Under the pieces are notes generated by a model that had not been told where the DNA came from, did not search any database, and saw nothing but the letters and a program-made list of their open reading frames with translations. 49,070 nt of DNA from Oscillospiraceae bacterium (lineage in GTDB: Bacteria > Bacillota > Clostridia > Oscillospirales > Ruminococcaceae), in NCBI GenBank assembly GCA_029067895.1, contig JAIEDQ010000040.1, positions 1 to 49,070 of the forward strand, given 5' to 3'. This document shows positions 1 to 8,348 of this stretch, piece by piece (positions within the stretch are counted from its first letter, which is position 1; each line of letters opens with the position of its first letter). Both the position numbers and the translations under genes were made by a program.

Positions 1-868
1 GTGAGGGAGTAAGATCGTACTGGAGGTTAAGCATACCGCCGAGCGCAACGGGAACAAGGTTTGACATCCAGAAAAGCTGGGGCTCCTGATTATAGACGAG
101 GGCGTATACCTTAACGATATCGTCCGAAGAGAGCGAGGAGGGGATATCTACCTGAGTTTCAAAGCTTTCGGCAGCTTCAACGATATCGGCGTAAAGCTGC
201 TGCTCGGCTTTGCTGAGCTGCTGATAGGGATATCTGTCCTTGTAGCTCTTGGTATAGGAAGCGTTTACAACAGCCGGATTTGACGGCTTCTTTGTAGTCT
301 CCTCGGGAGTTTCTGTTTTCTTGGGAGCGGTAGTAGTCGCCTGAGTAGCCTCCGCGGGCTTCTGGTCGGTAACATAGTCGGAGTGGATAAATGTGCCGTC
401 CGCAAGCTTATAGTAGCCTGTATCTGTTGCGGCAACAATATTGATCTTCTGACCAACGTCGTATTTCTTAACGGATTCCGAACCTACGATAGCCTGAGTT
501 CTGGAGTAGCAGGAGGTCTTTATGTAAAGGGTCTCGCTGATCTCGGTCTCGTTCCAAGCCTTTGCGGCTGCTGTGGAAGCGGACGCCGCTGTGGTCTCGG
601 TGGAAGCGGCGGTGGTTGTTTCCGTCTCGCTTGTCTCAGTTTCGCTTTCCGAGGTCGTATCCTCCGTAGTGGTCTCTTCGGGAACCGTGGTAGTTTCCGT
701 GGTGGTTTCCTCAGTCTCGGACTCTGTAGTCATCTGAGTGAGGGACATGGACGAGGAATCGCCGCCCACATCGGGAAGTCCCGCCGAATCCTCGTTGGTT
801 TTCTTACATCCGGCAAGCATTGACGCCGCCATTAAGAACGCAAGGATCAGACTAATTTTTTTCTTCAT
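1..868 (-). CDS. SH3-domain lipoprotein, probable transglutaminase-like C-terminus (3' end cut by window)
   Basis: Reading from the ATG at 866-868, the frame stays open to the window edge (at least 289 residues, no stop). The N-terminus is a lipoprotein signal: MKKK, a hydrophobic core and the lipobox LAGC with Cys20. Next comes a Thr/Glu/Ser-rich linker (about residues 40-90), a bacterial SH3-like segment (about 100-150, starting YIKTSCY and ending FIHSDYV), a second Thr/Pro/Lys linker, then a helical region with YPYQQLS and ALVYNQEPQLFWM. In my reading the last motif resembles the segment before transglutaminase-like domains in Firmicutes surface proteins; that is an inference because the catalytic part lies outside. 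An AAGGAGAG ribosome site precedes the ATG, inside the upstream CNNM gene, which it overlaps by 17 nt. Probably a cell-wall-associated protein anchored to the outer membrane leaflet by lipid. Confidence 0.8.
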   Translation of the reverse strand, partial: MKKKISLILAFLMAASMLAGCKKTNEDSAGLPDVGGDSSSMSLTQMTTESETEETTTETTTVPEETTTEDTTSESETETSETETTTAASTETTAASASTAAAKAWNETEISETLYIKTSCYSRTQAIVGSESVKKYDVGQKINIVAATDTGYYKLADGTFIHSDYVTDQKPAEATQATTTAPKKTETPEETTKKPSNPAVVNASYTKSYKDRYPYQQLSKAEQQLYADIVEAAESFETQVDIPSSLSSDDIVKVYALVYNQEPQLFWMSNLVPVALGGMLNLQYDLTPS

Positions 869-2231
869 TTTGCATACTCTCCTTTTCTTCGCTTGTTACA
901 GTATCCTTGATAATTTTTGCCTTGATCTTGGTAATACACCGATCCTCGGTAAGCAGGACGGTGAAAAGCACTCCCCCGTATTCGGCGGAGGGATTTTCGT
1001 TTTCTTCGGGGATACGTCCCAGAAGCTCGGCAATAAAGCCGTTCATTGTGTCAAAGCCGTTTTCCTCGGGAAGCTCTATCCCGAAAACGGGAAGTATTTC
1101 CTCGGGGTCGGCATTGCCCGCGATAACGTAGGTGTCCTCGGAAATTTCGGTAAGCGCGGCTTCTTCCTCGTCGTACTCGTCCTGAATATTTCCGACTATC
1201 CTCTCGACTATATCCTCCATTGTGACCAGACCCGCCGTTCCGCCGTACTCGTCAACAACGGCAGCCATCTGCATTTTCTCGGAGGTAAGCCGCTTGAAGG
1301 CTTCTCCGCAGGGCACGGATTCGGGAAGATAGATGATGTCACGCATAAAGCTTTTCGCCTCGGTATCCTCCGCGGATTCGGAGCCTACCAGACAGAGCAG
1401 GTCTTTAACGCAGATCATTCCCGCGATATGGTCGATAGTTTCCTCGTAGACGGGTATCCGTGAAAAGCCGCTTCCTATGGCGGCGTTCACCACCTCCGAT
1501 ACCCTTGCGGACATTTCCACCGCCGTAATATCGGTACGGTGGGTCATTATATCCGAAACGGTAAGGTCGTCAAACTCAAAAACGTTGTTTATCATTTCCC
1601 TCTGGGATTCCTCTATAACGCCTGTTTCGTTGCCCGCGTCCACCATCATGAGGATCTCCTCCTCGGTGACGATATCGGGCTCGCTGCCGTTTTTTGCCCC
1701 GAAAAGCGGAGCAAGCAGCCTTGTGAGCAGAGAGGACAGCGCGGTAAGCGGCGTAAGAACCGTCACTAAAAGCTTTACAAAGGGCGCGCAGAAAACCGCA
1801 AATTTCTCGCTTTTCGCCGCGGACAGCCTTTTGGGTATGCCCTCGCAGAAGGAAGTAAATACCACCACCGTGCTTATCAGTATCAGAAGCGCGGCGACAA
1901 CGTTTGCAAGAGGGTCGCCGTAAGCCTCGCTCTCGGCGGCTTCGCCGTTTATAAGACGGAACACAAGTCCCGACAGAGGCGCAAGAAAAAATATCATTGC
2001 CAGATAAGCGGCTGCAATACCCGTAAGCGTTCTGTTCACGGAAAACGCCGTCATCAGACGTGCGGGCTTTTCCGTCATATCGGCAATAAGCTGCTCACGC
2101 TTTGATTTTTCGGAATTTTTAAATTTCCGCCAGTCTGTCTCGGTCACAGCCGATTCGCATACGGTGCAGAAACCTTTATATAGTATGACTGCAAGAATAA
2201 TAAGACTTCGGGGGTACCCGTCGGACTCCAT
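852..2231 (-). CDS. CNNM (DUF21) / CBS-pair / CorC_HlyC membrane protein, hemolysin family
   Basis: 459 residues from the ATG at 2229-2231, chosen because AAAGGAAG lies six bases upstream and the promoter at 2316-2344 puts any start near 2300 outside the transcript. Residues 1-190 hold the hydrophobic CNNM (DUF21) part with about four membrane segments. The linker motif TEEEILMMVDAGNETG follows, then two CBS domains (about 235-360, with DIMTHRTDI and EYGGTAGLVTMEDI) and a CorC_HlyC C-terminal domain (about 375-450). Family members are tied to magnesium or cobalt export and ion homeostasis; the older name hemolysin is not supported as a function. The following lipoprotein gene starts inside its last 17 bases, so the two are co-translated. 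Substrate is not decidable from sequence. Confidence 0.9.
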   Translation of the reverse strand: MESDGYPRSLIILAVILYKGFCTVCESAVTETDWRKFKNSEKSKREQLIADMTEKPARLMTAFSVNRTLTGIAAAYLAMIFFLAPLSGLVFRLINGEAAESEAYGDPLANVVAALLILISTVVVFTSFCEGIPKRLSAAKSEKFAVFCAPFVKLLVTVLTPLTALSSLLTRLLAPLFGAKNGSEPDIVTEEEILMMVDAGNETGVIEESQREMINNVFEFDDLTVSDIMTHRTDITAVEMSARVSEVVNAAIGSGFSRIPVYEETIDHIAGMICVKDLLCLVGSESAEDTEAKSFMRDIIYLPESVPCGEAFKRLTSEKMQMAAVVDEYGGTAGLVTMEDIVERIVGNIQDEYDEEEAALTEISEDTYVIAGNADPEEILPVFGIELPEENGFDTMNGFIAELLGRIPEENENPSAEYGGVLFTVLLTEDRCITKIKAKIIKDTVTSEEKESMQNEEKN

Positions 2232-2315
2232 AATCAACTTCCTTTCGGACGATCGTTTTGTGTATAGCTTCGGTCTGTTGTTATCAAGAACGAAGCGCAA
2301 ACTGACACATTAAAA

Positions 2316-2344
2316 ATTATACAACAAACCGACAAAAAAGTCAA
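2316..2344 (-). promoter_or_regulatory. Sigma-A type promoter of the CNNM gene
   Basis: On the minus strand TTGACT (2344-2339), a 17-nt spacer and TATAAT (2321-2316). Transcription would begin near 2309, giving a leader of about 78 nt before the ATG at 2231. The remaining 2345-2517 shows no gene or clear signal. Confidence 0.75.
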
Positions 2345-2517
2345 GGAGATTACTACAGCCAATTATTATGAAAAATGACCGTAAAATCCGCTTTTTTTTG
2401 GTGTGTTTGCGACATTTCCGTATCGCGCGTAGTTTCTGCGCGGACGTATCTGTAACCGAAGTTTAAAAAATGTAAACGCTTTGTAACCGATTTTGCCGCA
2501 GGTCTGCCGCCGTATCC

Positions 2518-3972
2518 TTATTGATCCAAGTCGTCGTCATTTTTGTTTCCAAAAAATTCTTCTGCTTTTTTTATATCTATGCCGCGTATGCGGTGCTTGG
2601 AGGCGCGCTCGCCGCGGCTGTAGACCCACACGTCGCAGGTGCCGTTAAAGCGCTGAAAAATCGTGCGGGACAGTCTGACATAGGCTATCCTGCTTTTCGG
2701 CACGATTACCGTGTGGAACTGGGAAAACGTGCAGTACTTTAATGTAATGGTATCGTTTCCGAAGCCGATTCCCGTGGTAAATTTTGCCGTTATTTTTACC
2801 GCGATAAGGTACAGCGAGGGTATCTCTCCCATTATCAGCAGAAATTTTACAATGCCGCTCCATGCTGGGAAAAACCGCGCCGCGGCAACAGCTCCCACGG
2901 GCAGCAGGACGGCGGAGAGCAGCGGTCCCCAAAGAAACGGCATTATATAAAACGGCTTTGGCTTCAATGAAATATTACTCAGAGTAAAGCTTGGCAGCAT
3001 CATCTGCATTGTACTCATAACACGCTTTTTTGTTGTTACGGGGACGAAAACCGGTATCTCGTTCCGGGACTTTCCGTAGCCCGTGCAGCTTACGTGAACG
3101 GACATCACGCGGCATATTTTCATAAGCAGATTCTGGCGCAGGTCGGCGCAGTTCACCTTGGAAATGTTTACATAATATCTCCATTTTGAAAAAAAGCCGT
3201 TCCGTACCGTGATATCGTTCCCGCACCGCTGTATGCGGAAGTTGATGTGTCTCAGCAGATTTGAAGCAAAGGAAAATCCCCAGCCCAGCGCAAATATCAG
3301 CGTCAGCGCAACTGCGGCGGGGGTAACTCCCGAAATGATCTTCTGCATAAATTCGGTAACGTCGCTCACGGCGTTCAGAAACTGTTCCTCAAGCTGATTT
3401 CCTACGATACGGCTTCCCTGAATAAACAGCGTGCCGAGGAAGATCACGCCCGAAAGGGTGGAGGAAAATACCAGTGAAAAGAAAACAAGGTCGGCTTTCG
3501 AGGCTCGGTATGAGAATTTTGCGTTTGTCGACGAGTTTGGAATATTATTGTAAATCTTTGTATAATCGGTTAATTTCATGATAAGCTCCGCGTCGGCTTT
3601 TTTTCCCTGTCCCAGAGCGGAGTGGGAGTCCGAATCAAGAGCCACCGTTACCGCGCGTATGGGACGGAGCCATAGGGAGCGGGCGGCAGAAGCGCAGGCT
3701 ACCGCCGAATAGGGTATGGTAAATTCGTTCCTCAGAAAAATGCCGTGGGAAATAAAAATTCCGTTTTCCCCCACCTCAAATCGGATAAAGTACCATCTTA
3801 AAACTGCGAAGCCGATCATAAGCAAAATTACGATCAAGTCCCAGTACGCGCCCTGAAGCCAGTGGTAAAGATCGAAGTTCATCGCCGCAAGTCCGCGCAC
3901 CAGCGGTATCAGGAGCATCCAGAAGTTTTTGGTGGTATATTTCAGAATTGCGATCTTATGCTGACGCGACAT
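2518..3972 (-). CDS. PH-domain membrane protein, YdbT-like
   Basis: 484 residues from the ATG at 3970-3972, preceded by AGGAGGG. About six hydrophobic segments alternate with soluble stretches that fit repeated bacterial PH (bPH_2) modules, roughly residues 65-150, 250-330 and 400-480, a layout like Bacillus YdbT. The start overlaps the stop of the upstream smaller PH gene as TGATG, so the two are translationally coupled, as in the ydbS-ydbT pair. In Bacillus this pair is linked to the membrane-stress (sigma-W) response and resistance to some membrane-active bacteriocins; whether that holds here is inference. The pH-like modules are recognised by arrangement and pattern rather than a strict motif. 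Confidence 0.8.
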   Translation of the reverse strand: MSRQHKIAILKYTTKNFWMLLIPLVRGLAAMNFDLYHWLQGAYWDLIVILLMIGFAVLRWYFIRFEVGENGIFISHGIFLRNEFTIPYSAVACASAARSLWLRPIRAVTVALDSDSHSALGQGKKADAELIMKLTDYTKIYNNIPNSSTNAKFSYRASKADLVFFSLVFSSTLSGVIFLGTLFIQGSRIVGNQLEEQFLNAVSDVTEFMQKIISGVTPAAVALTLIFALGWGFSFASNLLRHINFRIQRCGNDITVRNGFFSKWRYYVNISKVNCADLRQNLLMKICRVMSVHVSCTGYGKSRNEIPVFVPVTTKKRVMSTMQMMLPSFTLSNISLKPKPFYIMPFLWGPLLSAVLLPVGAVAAARFFPAWSGIVKFLLIMGEIPSLYLIAVKITAKFTTGIGFGNDTITLKYCTFSQFHTVIVPKSRIAYVRLSRTIFQRFNGTCDVWVYSRGERASKHRIRGIDIKKAEEFFGNKNDDDLDQ

Positions 3973-4469
3973 CAAAGCCCTCCTCTGCTGCTGAGATACT
4001 GCCTGATCTTTTTGTCTATTTCTTCCATATCGGAATGGGATAAAAACATCATTATCAGTCCTCCGCCGTATGCGTTTATTAACAAAAAGTTAAAACTTGT
4101 ATAGCGGGAAAGGGGCATGGATATCGTGGTGGTGTACTGCACCGAGGACATCTTCACATAGGTTGTATTGTTGAAAAATACTCCAGAGCGTATAATTATT
4201 TCGTCCGCGGAAAGAGTGTAGCTTACCGAGCGGTACCACAGCGGCAGAATAATCATCAGAAATATCACATATGCTGTTACAAGCAGTCCTATGAATATCC
4301 AGACGATTATTTCGGGAACGGTGATCTTTGCCAGCGCAAAATAGTCGGGGTAGCGCGCTTCGAGAAAATACAGCAAGTACCTCAGTGCGATGATGATACA
4401 GATTATCAGCAGGAACGTAAATATTCTAAGAAATTTCAAGCTTTTTCTATCTGCATAGTATTTTTTCAT
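3972..4469 (-). CDS. PH-domain membrane protein, YdbS-like
   Basis: 165 residues from the ATG at 4467-4469 (an in-frame TTG at 4478 is possible but sits only three bases after the GAGG ribosome site). Two membrane helices (about 17-37 and 50-75) are followed by one bPH_2 domain with the family pattern of an IIIRSGVFF strand, a hydrophobic SSVQYTTT strand and a PLSRYTSFNFLLINAYGGG segment. This is the YdbS-type partner of the next gene. Its stop overlaps the partner's start. Length is normal for YdbS. Confidence 0.85.
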   Translation of the reverse strand: MKKYYADRKSLKFLRIFTFLLIICIIIALRYLLYFLEARYPDYFALAKITVPEIIVWIFIGLLVTAYVIFLMIILPLWYRSVSYTLSADEIIIRSGVFFNNTTYVKMSSVQYTTTISMPLSRYTSFNFLLINAYGGGLIMMFLSHSDMEEIDKKIRQYLSSRGGL

Positions 4470-4573
4470 GGCGATCAAAAACCTCGTTTGTCCTGTAATT
4501 TATGTGGGAGACGCGATCGTCCCGCGGGTCTGCAATATATATAGTATATCACGTTTCAGCCGCAAAAAAGCGT

Positions 4574-4585
4574 TTGCGGAATATT
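4574..4585. promoter_or_regulatory. TTGCGGAATATT element shared with the azlCD promoter region
   Basis: The 12-mer TTGCGGAATATT lies six bases before the ribosome site of the AGCS symporter gene. The identical 12-mer, on the other strand, forms half of an 18-nt palindrome upstream of azlC (38629-38640). A shared operator for an amino-acid-responsive regulator is inferred. Confidence 0.35.
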
Positions 4586-4604
4586 TTCAGCAGGAGTGAT
4601 CAGG

Positions 4605-5963
4605 GTGTACGGAATATTCTATGATACAATTTACAATATTATCAGCAAACTCAACAATTTTTTATGGGGAATGGGAACTATCGCTCTTGTTTTCGGCGCG
4701 GGAATTTTCTTTACACTGCGCTTCAAGGGTTTTAATATTATACATATAGTATATATTTTTAAGTCCACGCTTTTTGAAAAAGAAAAAAATGACAAAAGTC
4801 AAAAAGGTAAAATATCCCGGTTTCAGGCATTGTCGACTGCTCTTGCGGCTTCAATGGGGACAGGTAATATTATCGGGGTAGCCGCTGCCATTTCCGTAGG
4901 CGGAGCGGGAGCTGTTTTCTGGATGTGGGTCATGGCGCTTTTCGGGACGGCGACAGGCATGGCGGAAAATATCCTCGGAACAAAATATCAGACCAAGGGG
5001 GACAGCCCCATGTCCTACGTGTCGCGGGCGACAGGGTCGGGGAAGCTTGCAATAGTGTATGCGGCTGCCTGCGCGGCGGCTTCCTTCGGTATCGGGAACA
5101 TGACCCAGACCAACGCGCTGTCGGCGGCGATGTCCGAGTTTAAAGTCCCCACCGTTGTTTCTGGACTTGCCGCAGCTTTATTTTGCGCAGCGGTAATATT
5201 CGGCGGAGGCAAAAAAGTCGCCGCAGCGGCAGAAAAAATGATTCCCGCCGTGTCCCTTTTTTACATAGCGGGAGCAGTTATTGTGATGGTATTATTCGGC
5301 AAAAATATTGTCGGAGTATTAAAGCTGATATTTGAGTCAGCAATAGGTTATTCACAAATTGCGGGAGGCTTCTGCGGGGCTGCGCTGAAAAAAGCCGTCG
5401 CCGTGGGACTGCGCCGCGGTGTCTTTTCCAACGAGGCGGGCATGGGAAGCTCTGTATTGGTACACACGGAAACAGGCTGCACCGAGCCCGTAAAAATGGG
5501 AATGTGGGCAGCAGCGGAAATAGCCATAGACACGCTTATATGCTGTACGGCAACCGCTTTTGTTATCCTGCTCACAGGCGCGGACGCTTCGGGAGCAGCG
5601 GGTCTTGCCATGGTGACCGAGGGCTTCAGGCGCGGACTTGGAAACTTTGCCGCAGTCTTTGCCTCCGTCTCGACGGTGATATTTGCCGTCTGCACCCTGC
5701 TGGGCTGGTATTTTTACGGAGAAAAATGCGTCCGCTATATATTCAGAGCCAAAAGCTCCGAAGCGGTCACCGTCTACAGGATACTCTATACCGCCGCAGC
5801 CTTTCTCGGTGCGGTGACCGAGCTTTCCCTTGTCTGGGGTGCAGCCGATCTGCTCAACTGGTTCATGCTGGTGATCAACCTGTCGTCGGTACTGCTTCTC
5901 AGCGGCGAGGTGGCGGAGTGTATAAATAATTATACTAAAAGTATAATTCACAAGAAAAAATGA
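4605..5963 (+). CDS. Sodium:alanine symporter, AGCS family (AlsT-like)
   Basis: 452 residues. I place the start at GTG 4605 because CAGGAG (4591-4596) lies eight bases upstream; an earlier in-frame GTG at 4596 overlaps that ribosome site. The protein is hydrophobic throughout with roughly 10-11 membrane helices and AGCS signatures: AALSTALAASMGTGNIIGVA-type segment near the N-terminus, a GIGNMTQTNA loop, and GVFSNEAGMGSS in the second half. AGCS members import alanine, glycine or related amino acids with sodium. It stands alone between opposite-strand genes, and its leader contains the 12-mer also found before azlCD. Exact amino acid specificity is unknown. Confidence 0.93.
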   Translation: MYGIFYDTIYNIISKLNNFLWGMGTIALVFGAGIFFTLRFKGFNIIHIVYIFKSTLFEKEKNDKSQKGKISRFQALSTALAASMGTGNIIGVAAAISVGGAGAVFWMWVMALFGTATGMAENILGTKYQTKGDSPMSYVSRATGSGKLAIVYAAACAAASFGIGNMTQTNALSAAMSEFKVPTVVSGLAAALFCAAVIFGGGKKVAAAAEKMIPAVSLFYIAGAVIVMVLFGKNIVGVLKLIFESAIGYSQIAGGFCGAALKKAVAVGLRRGVFSNEAGMGSSVLVHTETGCTEPVKMGMWAAAEIAIDTLICCTATAFVILLTGADASGAAGLAMVTEGFRRGLGNFAAVFASVSTVIFAVCTLLGWYFYGEKCVRYIFRAKSSEAVTVYRILYTAAAFLGAVTELSLVWGAADLLNWFMLVINLSSVLLLSGEVAECINNYTKSIIHKKK

Positions 5964-5970
5964 CTTGCCT

Positions 5971-6702
5971 TTAGCGATACCGCTTTCTTTTCGGTTTGTA
6001 TTTGTCCTTTATCCGTTTAGGGTGTTTTACGCCCTTGGCTATCTCCAGCATTTCCTGACGGAAGCGTTCGCGGCGCAGATTACGTTCGCGTGTCTTGTTG
6101 GCGCAGTGGTCGATATGCCGCGCTATGCGGTCGCCGTAGGTGTAGAAATCCGTTACCTCCACGGTGCTGACCGTCCTGCCGCCGTTGGCGTCGTACCACC
6201 AGCGGTCAAAGGAAATACCGTCCTCCGTTTCGGAGTAGCCCAGCCAGCTTGCGTCCTCGTTGAAATATCTTGCTTCGGCGTTTATGGTAAGGTGATTGCG
6301 TATGCACTCAACGTTCGTCACGTCGGCAAGTCTTATCACCCACATTTTTTTGTAGTGCACCCATTTGCCGTCCTGGTAGACCGCTCTGGTGTGCTGGGAG
6401 ACAACCATTACCGAGCCCGAAATGTGGATATAGGTATGCTCGCGGTGGGCGCGGATAAGTATTTCCGCGGCGGCGGAGCCGATAAGACAGACAACAAAGC
6501 CGTATGCACAGGCGGCATAGGCAACATAAAAGATCGTCCTGTACATTTCCTGGGGCAGCTCCTTGTCAAGCCCCGTCACGAAAAGCAGCACGACCACAAA
6601 AAGCGATACCGCCATGCTTACCGCGGGAAGAGCGGCGAGGAAGATACGCCTGTTGTATTTTGCGGTCAGACGCTTTTCGTTGACCCTTATCATCTTGCGC
6701 AC
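5971..6702 (-). CDS. Two-helix membrane protein of unknown function
   Basis: 243 residues from a GTG at 6700-6702 with GGAGGAGG six bases upstream; the ATG nine bases later would sit too far away. Two membrane helices (about 18-42 and 55-80) are followed by a soluble domain of about 100 residues rich in beta-like stretches (TYIHISGSVMVVSQHT, MWVIRLADVTNVECI), then a strongly basic C-terminal tail ending KPKRKRYR. I do not recognise a family. The domain order resembles small PH-like cytoplasmic proteins but lacks a clear motif. It starts 18 nt after the YiiX-like gene and is surely co-transcribed with it. It ends eight bases from the convergent AGCS gene. Confidence 0.7.
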   Translation of the reverse strand: MRKMIRVNEKRLTAKYNRRIFLAALPAVSMAVSLFVVVLLFVTGLDKELPQEMYRTIFYVAYAACAYGFVVCLIGSAAAEILIRAHREHTYIHISGSVMVVSQHTRAVYQDGKWVHYKKMWVIRLADVTNVECIRNHLTINAEARYFNEDASWLGYSETEDGISFDRWWYDANGGRTVSTVEVTDFYTYGDRIARHIDHCANKTRERNLRRERFRQEMLEIAKGVKHPKRIKDKYKPKRKRYR

Positions 6703-6720
6703 AATTATCCTCCTCCGGGA

Positions 6721-7311
6721 TCAAGCCGTTTCGCTGCCGCAGAGCGGGGCTGTCCCGCCGTTTTTTTCCGTTATATAGTCCCTGTATTTTTTCAGATCGC
6801 CGCGGTAGACAAGCTCCGCGCCCTCAATGCTCCGGAAATCCTCCGGCTCTATAAGGGACGGCTGTTTGTCTATGTTGTGCTTGACGCCGCTTTTTCCCAG
6901 CACAAAGCCCACCCATACCGAGCAGACAAAGCGGTTCCTGAGCTTGTAGGGGATATGCAGAGCCATAGGCAGCAGCGCGCCCACGTCGTAGGAATACGAG
7001 CCGCGGTTAAGGATAAAGTGGCGTATCACATCATTGTAGCGTTCAAGCTGCTCATCGGTAACGGGCAGGCGGTACACCTCTCCGGGGATAGTCTTGCAGG
7101 CTCCGAACACCTCGGTGAAAAGATCCTCGCGGTTAAAGCCAGCAGGCAGGGGAGCTTCCTTTTTGTCGCGGCAGAAGCTGTACATTTCGGTAAGCATCTC
7201 ATCGGAGGCTATCGAAACGTGGGTATATCTTTTGCCCGTTACAAAGCCTATGATCTTCGAGGGCAGGGTACCCGTCCTTGTGAGGACGAGGTACAGATAG
7301 CGTTTTTCCAT
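6721..7311 (-). CDS. Permuted papain-like (YiiX / NlpC-P60-type) protein
   Basis: 196 residues from the ATG at 7309-7311 behind AAAGGAG. An N-terminal strand is followed by GKRYTHVSIASD, placing a His in the position expected for the circularly permuted NlpC/P60 (YiiX, YaeF, LRAT-like) fold. A C-terminal RFVCSVWVGFVLG gives the matching Cys. His-before-Cys order is the mark of the permuted group, whose members act as amidases, thioesterases or acyltransferases. No signal peptide is visible, so it is probably cytoplasmic or tethered through the membrane partner encoded 18 nt downstream. Fold assignment is moderately sure; the reaction is not determined. Confidence 0.65.
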   Translation of the reverse strand: MEKRYLYLVLTRTGTLPSKIIGFVTGKRYTHVSIASDEMLTEMYSFCRDKKEAPLPAGFNREDLFTEVFGACKTIPGEVYRLPVTDEQLERYNDVIRHFILNRGSYSYDVGALLPMALHIPYKLRNRFVCSVWVGFVLGKSGVKHNIDKQPSLIEPEDFRSIEGAELVYRGDLKKYRDYITEKNGGTAPLCGSETA

Positions 7312-7517
7312 GGGACTCCTTTATACCGCAGTGCGGATTTTGCATTGCGGCTGTAAATTTTTTAGAATTATTTTCAGAATTATGTACAAAAATATATAAC
7401 TTAATATAATTATATCATTTTTCTTTGACGTTGTATATAGTGTGCATAAATTTTATTATATTTTACACAAAAAAGCACCCCGATATTTTATAAATTTCAT
7501 AAGATGAAAAAATCCTA

Positions 7518-7546
7518 TTGCAAAATCAGTTTTTTTTTTGTATAAT
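7518..7546 (+). promoter_or_regulatory. Sigma-A type promoter of the PilZ/ParA/ComFB-like operon
   Basis: TTGCAA (7518-7523), 17-nt spacer containing a T9 tract, TATAAT (7541-7546). The start codon at 7587 follows after a leader of about 33 nt. The preceding 7312-7517 is AT-rich (T and A tracts) with no gene seen. Confidence 0.8.
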
Positions 7547-7586
7547 AATAGTGATTGAAAAAATTCGGCTAAGGGGATACCGTATT

Positions 7587-8261
7587 ATGATAAACAAGGA
7601 TAAAATCAGCAGAGTACTGGTCTATAATCTGCGCGGCAGAATGCTGCTGGCTACGAAGTCTGTTTCGTTTCCGAAGGACTTTTTCAAGATAAAGGGAAAA
7701 GATCTGGTCATGCTGAGAGGAAACGATTTTCCGCTTATTACTCAGGACGAACCCGTTGAGGTCATTTTTGAGTACCTGAACGGCGACCGTGTTAAGTACA
7801 ATACGTCGATCGACCTGTGTACGGAGTACCAGATTAACTTCCATGTGGGCGAGGGCGAGGTGCTCAAGGAAAGACGCAGAAGCTTCAAGGTAGTGGTGGA
7901 CATGAGCGGTCTCTCCACCTTTTACATAAGGGGAGAGGAAATGTTCGCTTTCGACGACCCTGTGGAGCTTCACATCATCAACCTCAATCTGGGAGGCGTT
8001 TTCTTTTCGTCCAATTCGACCTTCGAGGCGGGCGATCAGGTAATGCTCAGCTTCCTTGACGGGGAGATGAAGCTGCTGACGGAGATACTGAGAGTTCAGC
8101 TTACAGACAGCGGCGAGGTAGAGGGCTACGGCTGCCGGTTCCTTGATCTGAACCAGTCTCAGGAGGAGCGTCTGGCAAGGTTCATATTCGACTGTCAGGT
8201 AATGGAAAGAGAGCGCAGACGCGTGCTTGAAGAAAAGAAACGGCGGCAGCAGAATTTGTAA
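7587..8261 (+). CDS. PilZ-domain protein (putative cyclic-di-GMP effector)
   Basis: 224 residues from the ATG at 7587 (AAGGGG ten bases upstream); an upstream in-frame ATG falls within the promoter. The N-terminal half (1-90) looks like a YcgR-type beta domain; the PilZ domain spans about 95-205. The RxxxR motif appears as R97-R-S-F-K101 and the (D/N)xSxxG motif as N132-L-N-L-G-G137, so both are close but not canonical. The tail (205-224) is a highly charged helix rich in Arg, Glu and Lys. PilZ domains bind cyclic di-GMP and steer motility or surface traits. First gene of a promoter-led run with a ParA-like ATPase and a ComFB-like protein. Nucleotide binding here is a prediction given the substitutions. 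Confidence 0.78.
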   Translation: MINKDKISRVLVYNLRGRMLLATKSVSFPKDFFKIKGKDLVMLRGNDFPLITQDEPVEVIFEYLNGDRVKYNTSIDLCTEYQINFHVGEGEVLKERRRSFKVVVDMSGLSTFYIRGEEMFAFDDPVELHIINLNLGGVFFSSNSTFEAGDQVMLSFLDGEMKLLTEILRVQLTDSGEVEGYGCRFLDLNQSQEERLARFIFDCQVMERERRRVLEEKKRRQQNL

Positions 8262-8348
8262 AAAATATATCCGAAAGGGGAAGCCGACCTTTGCGGGAAC
8301 GTTTCTCCGTCTGGGAGCGGCACTCCCGAAAGGAGCCTTATCATATTT

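Noticed and set aside
852-2231. True haemolysin toxin
   Set aside because: CNNM/CBS/CorC architecture indicates ion transport; the hemolysin label is historical.
5965-7356. 463-codon plus-strand frame across the two minus-strand genes
   Set aside because: The minus strand has good ribosome sites, membrane helices and a His/Cys motif; the plus frame has none.
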